DNA of 64,000 bases from Sclerotinia nivalis (lineage: Eukaryota > Ascomycota > Leotiomycetes > Helotiales > Sclerotiniaceae). The first letter of the stretch is position 1; each line of letters starts with the position of its first letter. Of the stretch, positions 34,087 through 47,228 are shown piece by piece. A program made the translations under genes and the position numbers. The notes beneath the pieces are model-generated. The model saw nothing but the letters and a program-made list of their open reading frames with translations. It did no database searches and had not been told where the DNA came from. Location: positions 2,542,001 to 2,606,000 of the forward strand of contig JAPEIS010000003.1 of the NCBI GenBank assembly GCA_029531795.1, given 5' to 3'.

Positions 34087-36359
34087 ATAAGAGCCAGATT
34101 TCGGTATCTGTCTATCCAAGGGATTTTTGAGACAAAGTTCTTATTGCAAATTTCCAAGAATGAATTTTTAATAAGATTCAACTCATTTGAGAGATTCAAC
34201 TCATTTCCAAGCGTCAACTCACAACCCTTCAAATATCAAGCCAGAATTTTATCTCAAAAAAATCAAGTGACCGTCATACTCCTGGTTCCCTGCAAAGTCG
34301 AGGATGATGAAGTAAATTACAATTTACTTGATCGAAAGCAAATGCCATGCTTCGTACTGTGCGGACGTATGTGGAAGATGGTACGGGTCAAGATAATGGA
34401 GCGGACTTTTTCCCAGTGGGAAGACGGCGGGGATGTAGAAGGTGATAGTGGTTTGGTGCTCTTCTACTTCCAGTTTCGACTGCTTATCAAATTGGATGAA
34501 TGTATATTCCGCTTGCCTATGTCGAAACCTTACATACCGGTGTAGCTTCGTTGAATATACAACAACCTATGTCTACTTTCCTCCACTCGCTCCCCGCCCC
34601 TCAGAATGAAGAACATATCGGGATTTATTCTCACTCATCGATACGTGGAGACAGTGAAAATAAACTCTACTAGATTTGATTTCATTTCTTTTAGTGTTTT
34701 TGGTATTCAACAGGATAAAGAGGTTAGGCCTCGGGAGATCTTAAACCATTTCTAGAGGTCTTGCTCTCATGGTTAGATACTAGAAATAGGAACCGAGAGA
34801 TATACAAAGCACAAATATCTAAATCGTAATATACAGTTGAACAGACGAAGAAGGGATCACTGCCATAGTAGCTTGGTCTTTCGAAATCTATGAAGTGCGA
34901 GTTGAGTACCAAGATAGCAAATATATGACTACAGATTTAACATCTTATTAGACCCTTTTCCCTTTACCTATAAAACTCAGCAACAAACCTCTCCTCCCAA
35001 AAATCAAAATACATACAGAACCCCGGCTCCCAGAAACTAACTCTCAACAAATGCGAACTTCAAAACTCTCAGCCTTAATCCTCAGCAACGTGCTAAAGAT
35101 AACGGTAACTAAACACTGCATCAAAAATTCCCATTTCCGAATATTGACACTCGGGAGTACCTACTAGGTATATTGAATCTATCGAACAAACCAATCATAA
35201 TTCAATCGCGCACTGTATAGGAATAAGCATATCAAAATAGAATTTTAAGCATTTGATCCCGAGTTTTCATTTGATTATTCAATTTGAACTAGTATACTAA
35301 TAATATCATATCGTGTTGAGCAGTAAAGAGTAACGTTATCCTGTACAAATAAATGTTGTATAAAAACGTGTATCCTTAATGAGTCTTCGTCCATTCGACT
35401 TCAATGGGGATTTTTGTAATAGCATTCTGGGTTCTAACTCATATATTCTGCTTCAGTACTGCACCACATGGATCGAAACCATTTCTGACAAACTCCTGAA
35501 CTAAGCTAAGCTTATCGATTTATTAACTTCCTCTTGAGAGTATCCAAAAACTCTAAACTTACTTTCATTCCCATTCTCCATCTTACACCCTTATATCATC
35601 CGCATCTTCATTACTATCCCCATCTCCACCCCCATGTCCCATCCTCCCAGCACGAGTAGACGAAATGAAACCCCTAGAGCACATAGACTCAAGATAAAAA
35701 GAATATGTATAGAGTTGAGAACCCTTTACTAAAGGAGGAAACAAGTAAAGAGCAGCACGAAATGATTTAGGAAGATATCAATTTCATTCCTTCTTTCCCC
35801 TGCTACTGACTAAGAATATGAGATATAGAAATAGTGATGGAAAAAGTGATCTAACAGATCCGTTGTATACCGGTATGTGTTCGTGCGCCAAGATAGACAA
35901 GGAAAAACTTGAGTTTTGTTCACATCTCAAGTGAAGAATATAGACAATCGAGAGCTATATAATGTATCATAAAAGCAATGTAGATGACTTGAAAAAGCCG
36001 CCCATAAATGGCAAATGAAATATGATCACTCAGTATCATCAAAGGTTGAAACATCTCTATTATATTCGTACTATGGATCTGCTGTGACTTCATGATGTGA
36101 CTTTTATCTGTGCCTGGCGGTGATTGAGATTTCTGCGAAGAGGATTGATCGTGAAATTCGCCTTTGCACCTCGCTGCTATAATCCCAAGCGATGAAAGTC
36201 ATCAGAGCTTTTATCCCAAGACATGTGATTGTAAACAGTCGTGTCAAATCCTTGGGAATCTTCCTGAACTGATTGGCATAAACCCAGTCCAACAGTTCAA
36301 TCTCTCCAGTATCTGCAACCTCTTTTAACTTGTGTTATCATTGCCAATCTCCATCTTCT
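34087..36359. other. Long intergenic stretch with an isolated promoter-like site
   Basis: 2.3 kb. A TATAAAA at 34969-34975 is followed by a C/A-rich leader and an ATG at 35051 that opens a short signal-peptide-like frame. A short minus-strand frame near 35600-35700 ends in an acidic Gly/Asp-rich tail; neither could be extended to a gene. The rest, including the 3' flank of the MPP6-like gene, shows nothing. Confidence 0.35.
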
Positions 36360-37300
36360 TCATCTCGTTCTTTGGGATTTTCTCGGTGGCCCACCATCTC
36401 CTTGATGTTTCCTCTTCGGCCTTGGACAATCTTTCGCGATATGATTCCCTCCACACGTATAGCATTTTATGTCGGATTTATTCGCACCTCCTGAGCCAGA
36501 TAATGACGTCAAACCATTTAATGAGACATGCTTCTTCTTTCGCTTTTTAGATAGCTCCAACAGTTCGGCCTTTTCTGCCTTCTTCTTGGCTTTTCGTTCC
36601 TCTTTAGCCCGTTTTATTGCTTCCTTTTTCGAGGCTTTTATCAACTCTTTTGCGCCTGTTGGATCATCCACACTATCTTCATCTGCGGATTCTCCGTTGT
36701 CACTTTCCTCCTCCTCTGATGATGATGAAAATTCTATATCTGGATTCTGTTGTTTCTATTCAATAACTATTAGTATGTGATAAGCGCCAGTAATCGAAAG
36801 ACACCACATACCTCTAAAACTTTATTGAACTTTCCAAAACTTCTTCGTCCAACCATGAATGGTTTCTCATCCCCAAAAACGTTATCGCCATCATCAGTAT
36901 GCTGCACCTTCGTTGGAGAAGGAAGATCTAAATTTGCGAAACTAGTTTGAACGACTCGCAATATATTCGTTGGAGTATTAAGGTTTTTCCTTCCCTCGAA
37001 ACTCAGAACCCATCGTGTATCTCCTGCTTCTGCGGCTGCTCGATCTAATGCGGCTTGCTTCTTGGCTTCCTCTTCCTCTATTGCTGCTTGAATCGCGCGA
37101 TTATCGGCCAAAGTGTCGACATTGAACTTTGTAGGAGTATTTTGTGCTGTCTTTTGTCGTTTTGGCGATGGCTCATCTAATGAAGGAGGCGATGCATTTG
37201 TAGGAGATGCAGCAGCAGCACGCTGCATAAATTTCATCGTCAAAAGCCTCGAAGACATGGCTTTTGGCGCACTCGTTGGGGTCCCTGCACTTGCCGACAT
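36360..37300 (-). CDS. MPP6: MPP6-like exosome cofactor with C-terminal zinc knuckle
   Basis: Exons 37300-36812 and 36755-36360 (intron 56 bases) give 294 residues. The N-terminal block SSRLLTMKFMQRAAA and the later FMVGRRSFGKFNKVLE match the conserved pieces of M-phase phosphoprotein 6, which binds the nuclear RNA exosome and helps dock the helicase MTR4. A Trp in DTRWVLSFEG fits the same family. Exon 2 encodes an acidic Ser/Glu run, a long Lys/Glu coiled region (KKEAIKRAKEERKAKKKAEK) and one zinc knuckle, CYTCGGNHIAKDC (C-x2-C-x3-H-x4-C). Metazoan MPP6 is short and lacks such a knuckle. The AIR proteins of the TRAMP complex, which feed the same exosome, also use zinc knuckles. Confidence 0.75.
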
Positions 37301-37586
37301 TTTGTAGATTGTTGATCGTTCACAGTATTAAATAAATTAGAAAGATAATGATTGAGAATATGTAGAGTAATTGACGGGATGAAATTATACTGTTGAATGT
37401 TAGTCGTAAACCTCCGGCTGCCACGATCTACAGGCCGCACGGAGGTGAAAGAAAGCAAAAGTATTTACGCGGCTGCAGGGGTGGACGATTAAGCTTCACG
37501 GGTATTATGTAAGCAATCTGGCAATCGAACGACAACGACTCTAAGAACTTCTTTTGTCCCTCCATGGGAATTGAAACATCAACATA
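37301..37586. promoter_or_regulatory. Short divergent promoter, MPP6-like and NDUFS6
   Basis: Only 286 bases separate the two start codons, so core promoters of both genes must overlap or abut. No ORF was seen. Confidence 0.6.
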
Positions 37587-38419
37587 ATGTTGTCCACCGC
37601 CAGATCAAGAGCCGTATGGCAAATTTCTCGCAGAGTCCAAATCTCAGCCAGACGAACCTACGCATTTTCTGCCAACGATCAACAAGAACATAATGACCCA
37701 AATGGCCCAAAGAAGGTTCCCAATGTCTCGAAAACCAACGAGCTTCCGATAGAGACCCACGTTAAGGATGCGCCATTGCAGGAAAGTGTAGAGACTGCGG
37801 AAAAACTTAGAGTTATGCAGGCACCAAATAGAGTGGGGAAATGGTCGCGCAGTCAGAATCCAAGGGAGAAAGCAATGTCTGGACCTAGGTTTGAGCAAAC
37901 CATTATGGAAGCCCAGGTATGCTATCATCAAGCATCGTCGGTGTAACTTCCTGTTGCGCTTGGCTATTTGGGATTTTCCCTAGCAATATTTCTTCAAAAT
38001 GTTAACCCTTTTCTAGCCAGCACCACAAGCAGCCATCAGCTTGATTCACCAGCAACCAGTGCGATGGACACACGATCGTATAGTTGCATGTGATGGAGGC
38101 GGAGGGCCATTAGGACATCCAAGAATCTTTATCAATACCGATAAGCCTGAAATCTGCAACTGCACTTACTGCGGATTACCATTTGTGGGTTATACCCTGG
38201 CATTAGACGCCTAACACCCCCTCCCCAAAGCTTTTCCTCGCGCTGGAATCTTGAATATTCTGTCGGTCTCAATACTAATCTATCTTACAGGCCAATGAAC
38301 ATCATCGAGCACACCTTGAATCTCTCCCAGTAACCCCATACCCTCTTAAAGCACAAGGTCGTCCCGCCGAAGTCAACGAATCACAACGTATTACAGATGA
38401 AGCCCTTGGTCAACGATAA
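37587..38419 (+). CDS. NDUFS6: NADH dehydrogenase (complex I) subunit NDUFS6
   Basis: Exons 37587-37916, 38017-38184 and 38291-38419 (introns 100 and 106 bases) give 208 residues. NDUFS6 is a zinc-binding accessory subunit of the complex I matrix arm, needed for assembly. The N-terminus (MLSTARSRAVWQISRRVQIS) is Arg/Ser-rich without acids, a typical mitochondrial presequence. The zf-CHCC domain is complete: VACDGGGGPLGHPRIFIN gives Cys and His, EICNCTYCGLPF gives the last two Cys, then ANEHH. The donor of intron 2 is GTGGGT, as in RPB9. Confidence 0.94.
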
Positions 38420-39208
38420 ATTTTTCATTGGGGAAGGAGTTTATTGTTGACAATTAGTGTAAATACAACGCAATGAGAATTTTAAGCAAAACTATCTACC
38501 TACTTCTACCATAGTGATTTTCCGCTGCACGTCACTTGGCTCGCTCTACGCAGTCAGATTGACTTGTTATGCGTTTGTGACAGAATCATCACAAGTGGAG
38601 ACTTCTGCTTTCTTGCCTTTCCGGGACAGTGATCTCGTTAGAAGCTGTGACAGCTGTCACACAAACGCCTCTTATTGGTTGTGCAAATAGGCAGGATCAC
38701 AACATGGTGTCATACGCCGCATCATGTTGATACCTAAGATCTCGGGATAGACTGTGTAGTAGCATGCAAGGTATCTGTTAGAGAAATGCCGTTGGCGTGA
38801 TTGAATTAATCAGGATAATTTGATGGAATTTGAGAACAAACTTCGATAACGCAAAAGTAGACCCGTGAAGCTCTAAGAATAAGAGAGACGAGACGGGGCT
38901 CCCGACCGTTTGTGATATCGTGCAAGTAGATATTAAGAAATATTGTTGAGGAGTTATTGCGAAAGAAAAACCCAGCTATAGATTAACCATAACCATGTCC
39001 CTGCTACACGGATAACAATGAAATGACAAAAGAATGTTCCAACAAATTCAAATAAATAGGAGTATTGAGTGCCCATAAGTCAGCTAGGCGAGGAATTAAA
39101 TGGACGGAGGCGGCCGCACTCACCGCCCGAGCTTCAATTACTGTTAACTTGCGACAATCCCAAGCTGTCTATCAAACACTCTCATCTTCTACCTAGTATA
39201 TCTACAAG
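38420..39208. other. Intergenic with a TGACAGCTGTCA palindrome
   Basis: Promoter side of NUDT21. It contains the perfect 16-base palindrome TGTGACAGCTGTCACA at 38646-38661; a related TGTGACAGAATCATCACA lies at about 38576-38593. No gene was seen. Confidence 0.5.
38646..38661. promoter_or_regulatory. Palindrome containing TGACAGCTGTCA
   Basis: A perfect inverted repeat of 16 bases. Its core equals the palindromic site known for TALE homeodomain factors (MEIS/TGIF type). Whether a fungal TALE protein uses it is inference. Confidence 0.35.
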
Positions 39209-40079
<871 letters not shown>

Positions 40080-40365
40080 ACTGCAGGATAATTACAGTAT
40101 CATCAAAGCAATGGAAGGCATGGGAATGGCGTTTAGAGGTCAAAATCTTAACAGCTTGGGACAGCTGATGAATTGACTGGGTAGATATGAGGCTTTGATG
40201 TTTTGCAGATATCCCAAAAAATTTCCTCGATAGTCATTCAATTTTATTCACCCAACTGCAGAGACTCTGTGCAGTGAATGTTACACAAATGATTTAACTG
40301 CTTGGTGGATGTGATGTAAATAAATATGTAATCCCTGTCAACTAACTCTATGCAGCTTTCAAACC

Positions 40366-41186
40366 ATGACGTCCACAAACCCCACTAGAATTCTAAGCAA
40401 CTCAATCACACCCAAAATCTTTGGAATGTCATCCTCAAACTCCTCTTCATCTACGCAACCAGACGACGATAAAACCTCACGCCCAAACACCAAATCCACG
40501 TCGTCATTTCCACTTTTATACATCCTCTTCGTCCTAATCTTCCTCATCGCGCTCTTTCCCCCGCTCTTCCACGCCCTCTGGACCCTTCCCCTCAAACTCC
40601 TCCTCCCAAGCACCTACACCAGCTCTCTCTCGCCCGCCCGCTACACCAAACCCGCCATCATGTCCTGGACACAAAAAACCATTTCTCTCCCGTCCAAATC
40701 CCGCGGCTCCTATCTCATCACCGACCACATCGTATCCTCGATCCCCGAAATCAAAAACTATAAAGTTGGACTTCTCAATTTATTCATTCAGCATACGAGT
40801 TGTGCGCTGAGTTTGAATGAAAATTGGGATGAGGATGTTAGGGCGGATATGAGTGATGCGTTGGATAGGATTGCGCCCGAGGATAGGAAGGGGGAGCTGT
40901 ATAGACATAGTGCGGAGGGGTTGGATGATATGCCGGTTTGTTGTTCTTTTTGTTTGTTCTTTTGCCTTGCTTTGGATTGTGGAAGGAATGGTGAAGAGAT
41001 GTTTTGGTATGGGGCTAATTATTATAGGCACATATAAAATCGGCGTTGGTGGGAGCAAGTGTTACGATTCCTATCACGAATGGAAAATTGAATACGGGTA
41101 CTTGGCAGGGAATATGGTATTTGGAGTTCAGAGCTAGCAAACATAGTAGGAAGGTTGTTGCTACCATTCAGGGGGAGAAGATGTAA
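40366..41186 (+). CDS. YjbQ/UPF0047 family protein with N-terminal membrane segment
   Basis: Exons 40366-40935 and 41028-41186 (intron 92 bases) give 242 residues. The C-terminal 145 residues, from [13 protein letters not shown], are a complete UPF0047 domain: [52 protein letters not shown] and [15 protein letters not shown]. Bacterial YjbQ has been linked to thiamine-phosphate synthase activity; the cellular role in fungi is unclear. The first 97 residues are extra: Ser/Thr-rich, then a strong hydrophobic helix ([19 protein letters not shown]) that would anchor the domain. An internal start at 40660 would give the bare domain, so two protein forms are possible. Confidence 0.85.
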
Positions 41187-44100
41187 GATTGAAAATATCG
41201 ATTGCTCTACTTAGGGATACGGAAATGGGCATCGTTCTTGTTCTTCAGGGTTGCCCAAGTCGAATGTACGCTTTGGTTTCTCGGCCAACCTTGATTTTTA
41301 GTCAGTTATTCAGCTCTCAAGTGCTCTATTACTGTTGAAGCTGTGCTTCAATATTTCTCAGGCGACCTGGATAGACCAAAGGTTGGTCTTCAACCTTCCT
41401 CATATTTGACATTTGGTGGGGATATGGGGATAATGTGATGCTGACGGTAACTTTATGTTCTTGAAGGCAGGAACAATTTTTTTTTATCAAACCTCCAAGT
41501 TATTTTGCTTTCATCATCGTGACAATACCATCCTACGAATCCCCTCGTTGCTTACGTAATACATGTATTCAATCCCTTTTCCGAGAACTTCCTCGTTATG
41601 TCAATCTATTGAAGACAGTTTACGCACTCAAATAGCATTGAATTACCATGTAATTTTCAAATGATCATGGTGTGGGTGTTGATATTACCAGACCCGGTAG
41701 CAACTTCGTCAATCCTCTGTCGCTGTTTCGGATCAGCTGTGTGGAATGTTTCTTCAAAAGCATATTTCCACAGACCAGACTCTACATATCATCACCTAGG
41801 CAATTTTGCAAGTTTCCCGGCAATCTTGGATTCCCACATCAGCCCTATGTGATGAGATCAAAGTTGAGTCTGTGCCTCAAGTTGCAACTTCTTGCTACTC
41901 AATTGACTTGTTTTGTTTCCAGAATGAGCAGAAAGTTGGTCAATATCTAAGATTCCCTATCATTCCAAGTGGGAAGACTTGGAATTAAAGTTGATAACGA
42001 AGTAAATAAGGCGTAGCTGGGATTGTTATACTTGGTCATGTTCCTTATGTTTCCCCCTTTTCGTCTAAGATATCTGCTCCTGACGAAACGTCACGGATAC
42101 GGTGCCGATGAATTCACATATAAAATTTCTATTGGAGTTTCGTCTTCCAAATCGTCTCTTCGCAGCTTCTTTTCTTGCAACTCCATCACAAATGTTCTTT
42201 CAGTCGGCTGGATCTGCAGGCCAGTCTAATGAATTTATGATTCACGATCATTTGTTCCAGTATTCTAGGAGAGTAATATGGCTCTGGCTCGTAAGTTATA
42301 TCTCCATCTCTCGGCTTTTTATGAAAGAGATGCAATTTATCTAACCATAAGAAAGGTACATGTTTTCAACGTACTGGCTCCGACGCTGATATAAAACTAT
42401 AATATGCCACTACTCGGAAGGGATTTAGTGATATGCTTTATCCAAAATTCTAACAGCTCATCAAATGCCACCGAGAAACTTCTCGTTTTCGCATCAGGAG
42501 TGCAGCGTGATGTCTTTATTGGATCCTTTTCCCCCTTGGAGCTCGGCTCCTATGCCTGATTAGTGTTTTACTTTTTATTCCCCTCGAAGTAACCAACTCG
42601 ACCGCCTGCAAAATTTAAGCCTAAAACCGTTCTTTTTTTAAAACCATGCTACCTTACTTTCTGGTTCACTGCAGCGTGGCCTTTTGCAGGTGCCTTATCG
42701 ATTGCAGAAGTTGTAAGATCGAAGCAAGAACTTTTAATCTTGGACGGGAGCAATAATATCACTGTTAAAATTGGTGTGGTACTTCAATTAATGCAATGGT
42801 CGCGTTTATCTTCGCGGGAGGAGTTACTACGCTGCTGAAGATGACGCATGAATCTAGGTTATTGAATCTTGAAGAAATAGTGGTCAAGGCTGGTCCACTG
42901 GATGGTCAGGTAGAATGGTAAATTGCGATGTTGAAAGCTAACCGCATCATTAATATATGGCTTTGTTTTGAAACATCGATACGGCTTTGCCGCATGAGCA
43001 TGCTGCGATAGCCAAACCTATTCTGGAGCTCTGCCCTCAATATTAGTTACTGCTTCGGATTTCTCGCGTATTTTGAAGGTTTCGCTTCCAAATACACTTC
43101 ATGCAGATCAATAATCAAACTATTCGACGCGTCGTATAGGTCACGCCATTTCTTCTTAATGTTTGCAAGTACTTAAGATCTCGCTCTATATGACTAGTTC
43201 CAGCCAACCATGATATGCTCGACTGGTTATCTGAATCATCTCGTTTCTAACTCTTTGTCTCATTTTCCCCCTATCTTTATTACTACAACTCTGTCTAATA
43301 CTCCTTATAACGGCTGAGACCAAGAACTTCTGCGACCTTTCTATGTCGCAGAAACTTTGACGTGAAGCCCGGTCTTTAGCACTTCCAGAACTCAGAGTTG
43401 TCAATCCCGGAACGATGTCACGCATGCCAGGATTGGAAATGCTAAATATTGGCTTTTAAGAGGGTCAAAGCCTATATCATGAACAGATGAACCGAACAGT
43501 AATGTATGGCATGAGGTCCAAAGCTTTTAGGTTGAACTTTAGGAATAATTTAGGTTCTTAAAATCCCGTATTGAGGTGGAGATATGATCAACACCCTTTG
43601 AAGATTCCTGGGATATTTCTAAGTGTGGATCTAATGGATGTTCTAGCTATACAATAGCTTCCAGAATATCTAAATCATATCAAAAATCAAAAATCTAAAG
43701 TCTCCATAAAAATAATATTAAAACATCCAATTTGAATCCAGAAACTCAGCTCAAGTATGTGTAAGAAGTATGGGCTATGTTTGATTGTAAGATAAGATCG
43801 GAGATGTGGTTAGGTGATCATAGAACCGAAGTATCTCAGGAGCTAAATGGTGTAGAAGCTAGATAAATATTACGTCAACATTCTTAACTTCTTTTTAATG
43901 CAGTCAATCTCGATTCTGGAAGTTGCAGGCTATTTATTTTTTTGGCGGATTTTTAAATATCAAATGAACGCTCGGTTATTGGGAGAAATGTATTTTATTT
44001 GAAGAAGGATGTGTACAGATCCCACCTAAACGATAAGAGGAATATTTCCAGTGGCGATAGTCTACCCTTGTAGATTGGGGTTGAGTTGACAGAAGGGATC

Positions 44101-45326
44101 CATCAGCATCAAAGTTCCCTAGATAGCTTCGGTTAATGATTAGGCCCGAGGAAAAGCACTACTTCAAATGCTTCTTCCTCTTCCAGGAAAATTGAATCAA
44201 GAGCTTGAGAAATAACTAATACATGGCTACGGACACAAAAAATACCCTACGAAACAAAGTCACAATTCAGATTGTTCATCCACCATAGAAAAAAGATATC
44301 AATCGAAACTAGACTAATGTTGTTCTTCCCAGCGACTTCTAGCACTCGCATATAGCAATTATACTCATTAACTTCCTTCTCTCAAACGCCCAATCTTACA
44401 CTCTTCATCTCACCGGCTGCTAATTTTAGAATGTATGTAAATTGTATTTACATTCACATTCACGATCACAATCACCCCTATACATCAACTTACACACTCT
44501 AAACACTTAAACCATTCAAAATCACTAAATCACTAAATTATAAAAGCATGCAAGCAATACCATTTTACATCCTCCATGCTATCTAGCTATTTCCCCAATA
44601 CTGCAAACTCAGTAAGGGCATACAGTAGTACAACAAATCGAGATGCAGTAAAACAAAAACGAGTAAACCGAAAATCAACCTTTCTTTCCCTGTCAAATCA
44701 AAAGTTCTCAAACTCCTTCGCTATGCTTTTTTATGCTTATGCTTCTGTGCTAATGGTATGCTATGCTATGCGCTATGCCTAAAATTCCAAAATCGAGTAA
44801 TTGACTAGAAAGAAAAATTCCCGATGCTTGGGCGTTTTGAAACGATGAAATGAAAATATTTTTGGATATTTAAACTGGGAATGAGGAAGAGAGAAGTAGA
44901 GGGGTTTGACCAAAACGAAGTCGAGCTGATTATGTTCCTAGCTGGGATGAGGCAGCCGAGAAGATGGGTAGAGAGCCGATGTACTGTTGCAGTTGATGAG
45001 AAAATCATCTAATGCATTGCTTTTAACATGTAAAGAATTTGTGAGATGTGGGGCCCGTAATCCAACGACCCCAAAGTAAAATGAGCGTCCAACTCCCTAC
45101 CACACCCTAAAAATCCCCCAAAATATATCCTCTTATATCTTGTATTGCATGCCCGCATATTTGCGTTGATCGTGATCGATGGACGTCGTCGTAATTCGGA
45201 GCTATCTTCATACTTGACTCCCGGTTGAACTTGAGAATTGTGTTCAAACCAATCCTACCCAAAGCATCTTAGATCCTGCTACGCTAAAAAAGGTTCTTCC
45301 TTGTTAAATATACACTTTCACCGCGC
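41187..45326. other. Long gene desert
   Basis: 4.1 kb between the YjbQ-family gene and the 3' end of the rhodopsin-like gene. Frames are short and lack motifs. A 9-base perfect hairpin lies at 43328-43353. No tRNA, repeat family or transposon domain was recognised. Confidence 0.4.
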
Positions 45327-47228
45327 TCAATGCTTACGACCATGCCCATTAGGGTCAGCTAGCATATCTTCCAAAGTCATAGATCTATGACCCGAAGAAT
45401 AAAGTTCATCGTAGAGATCAGGGTTACTTGGTAAAGGCGAGCTATCATGATGAGTGATTTGAGTTTCGACTCGTCCCACGCCCCCCAATGGATTTGTCGC
45501 CATGGGATTTCTGGGATCGGCAGGTTCGGATGTTTGCACAATTTCAACGGTTTGGATGCAGCGGAGTGAATCATGAATTGCTCCTCTGGATCGAGAAACG
45601 GAGAGGAGCATGTTGGTATTGGGAACTACTTTGCGTTTATTGAGGTGCGAAGGTGAAGGTGCAAGTCTGGCAGGTGTTGGTGGTGTTGGTGACTATTGTG
45701 ATTCAAGAAGTATTAGCCTTGTTTATGTTTGGAGTAAGGGCAGAAGTAGTTCAAAAACGCTTGACGCCATATACATACAACTAATGCGCGGCCTGACTGT
45801 TTCATAGACTCTGGCTCAGGCTCAGGTCCTACCCGGAGTGCTTCCATGAAATCAATCTCTCTCGAATCATCAGCCGAACACAATTCGATACCACCTGTAT
45901 TCCTTGTAGATCTAATTTGAGATCCAGATGCGAGATGATTTGATCCAGCGCCACTCTTGATGCGGCGATAGACTGCATTGAGTATGGGAGCGTTGGCAAA
46001 GAACGCCTGCAATGAATGTGTTAGGATCTCCCTTCTTTCAACCATAGATATCGGTGACTTACCATGAGGAGTGCCTCCATATTGCCCCAAAAGAACTTAT
46101 CATCCATTGCTTGAGTTCCACTTTCCTGCAAGATGGTTCGTAGAATAGATATCACAACAAGCTAGAAGTTGTTAGAATTGGATAGACAGTGCGAATGCTA
46201 TTACATACAAATAGACCGACGAGGAAGACCGCAGATACCTTGAGTTTTGTGCTAAAGAAAATGTTAGTATATCGAAAGAATGGAGGGCGAAAAGATTGGA
46301 TGTAGAAAGTGCGTACTCTATTGCCATCTGCGTTCGCCAGATCATTGGCAAGGGGATGCTGACCAAGACGACATTCGTCACAATAATTGCCTTGATAAAC
46401 GTCAGTTTAGAACTCGGGGAAAAAGAATTGTACTAACAATTGACATAAAAAGTAACCCAGTTTGCTGTTAAAAATCAGCATGACCTCTTGGAGGAGAACA
46501 TATTCAGTACTTACCCCTTTCTAAAATGAAGATAGTCAGCAAAATTATCAATTTTAGGTCTTGTGTTTCAGAGAACTAACTCACTGCACATTTCTGAGGA
46601 GGAACTGTAACTTTCCAGTTCAAATTAAATGGGCGGCACTGAAGCATCCACAGCAACATAACGGTTGACCAGGTCAAAACAATACCCCAGCAAGTGAATA
46701 TGACATATCTCTGTTCCGGCTGCCTAGTTGTTAAACGGTAATAGTAGATTAGCTGCAAAGTTAATTAGCAGATATATACTGAAGAAATGTGGGGGTTACC
46801 GCATACGATGCAAGCTTTTAAAAGCCAGATATATGTTAGATAGCTTATACGACCAAACATGATGTACTTCGAGTCAAACTCCGCTGTCGTGATGTTAGAT
46901 TGTACCGCCAGTTATAAGGGAAAGTCAATTATTACTCTGTGCAACTGTTTCGCTATCTGAGTGGCCATGCGGCCCTTTTCCGGTGTGAAGCTGTGTTAGG
47001 AAATAAGCAATGTGCGAGATTTAGAACGTTTGAGAAGTAACATACAAGAACGGGGAATGTAGATGTATATCCTCCTAGAAATAAAAGAGCGACTATCATG
47101 AGCCAGTCATCAGGATAGATTCTCTCATTTTTGAGTCCTCTTAAGAAGAATCTGCTACAGGCTAACAAAAATACCACAACGAGAACTGCATAGGCTGTGT
47201 GAGCAACCTGAAGAGTATTTTCGATCAT
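45327..47228 (-). CDS. Fungal rhodopsin-like 7-TM integral membrane protein
   Basis: Exons 47228-47046, 46990-46936, 46883-46807, 46752-46585, 46520-46515, 46464-46438, 46390-46317, 46251-46209, 46161-46063, 46006-45779 and 45692-45327 give 441 residues with all phases agreeing. Seven hydrophobic segments are seen, from AYAVLVVVFLLACSRFFL to NMEALLMAFFANAPILNAVY. Family marks are YPDDWLMIVAL, YIWLLKACILIYYYRL, WMLQCRPFNLNW and IVTNVVLVSIPLPMIW. This is the fungal 'rhodopsin domain' family related to PTH11-type receptors; ligand unknown. The cytosolic tail is long and polar. The fifth exon is only six bases; skipping it also keeps frame. Upstream in-frame sequence has no ATG, so 47228 is the best start. 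Confidence 0.82.

Noticed and set aside
34144..34545. 133-codon plus-strand frame just after retroelement copy A
   Set aside because: No ATG at its start, composition is non-coding in look, and no motif is recognised.
36104..36292. 62-codon minus-strand frame downstream of the MPP6-like gene
   Set aside because: It starts with TTG, is uninterrupted only over a short distance, and is more likely 3' untranslated sequence.
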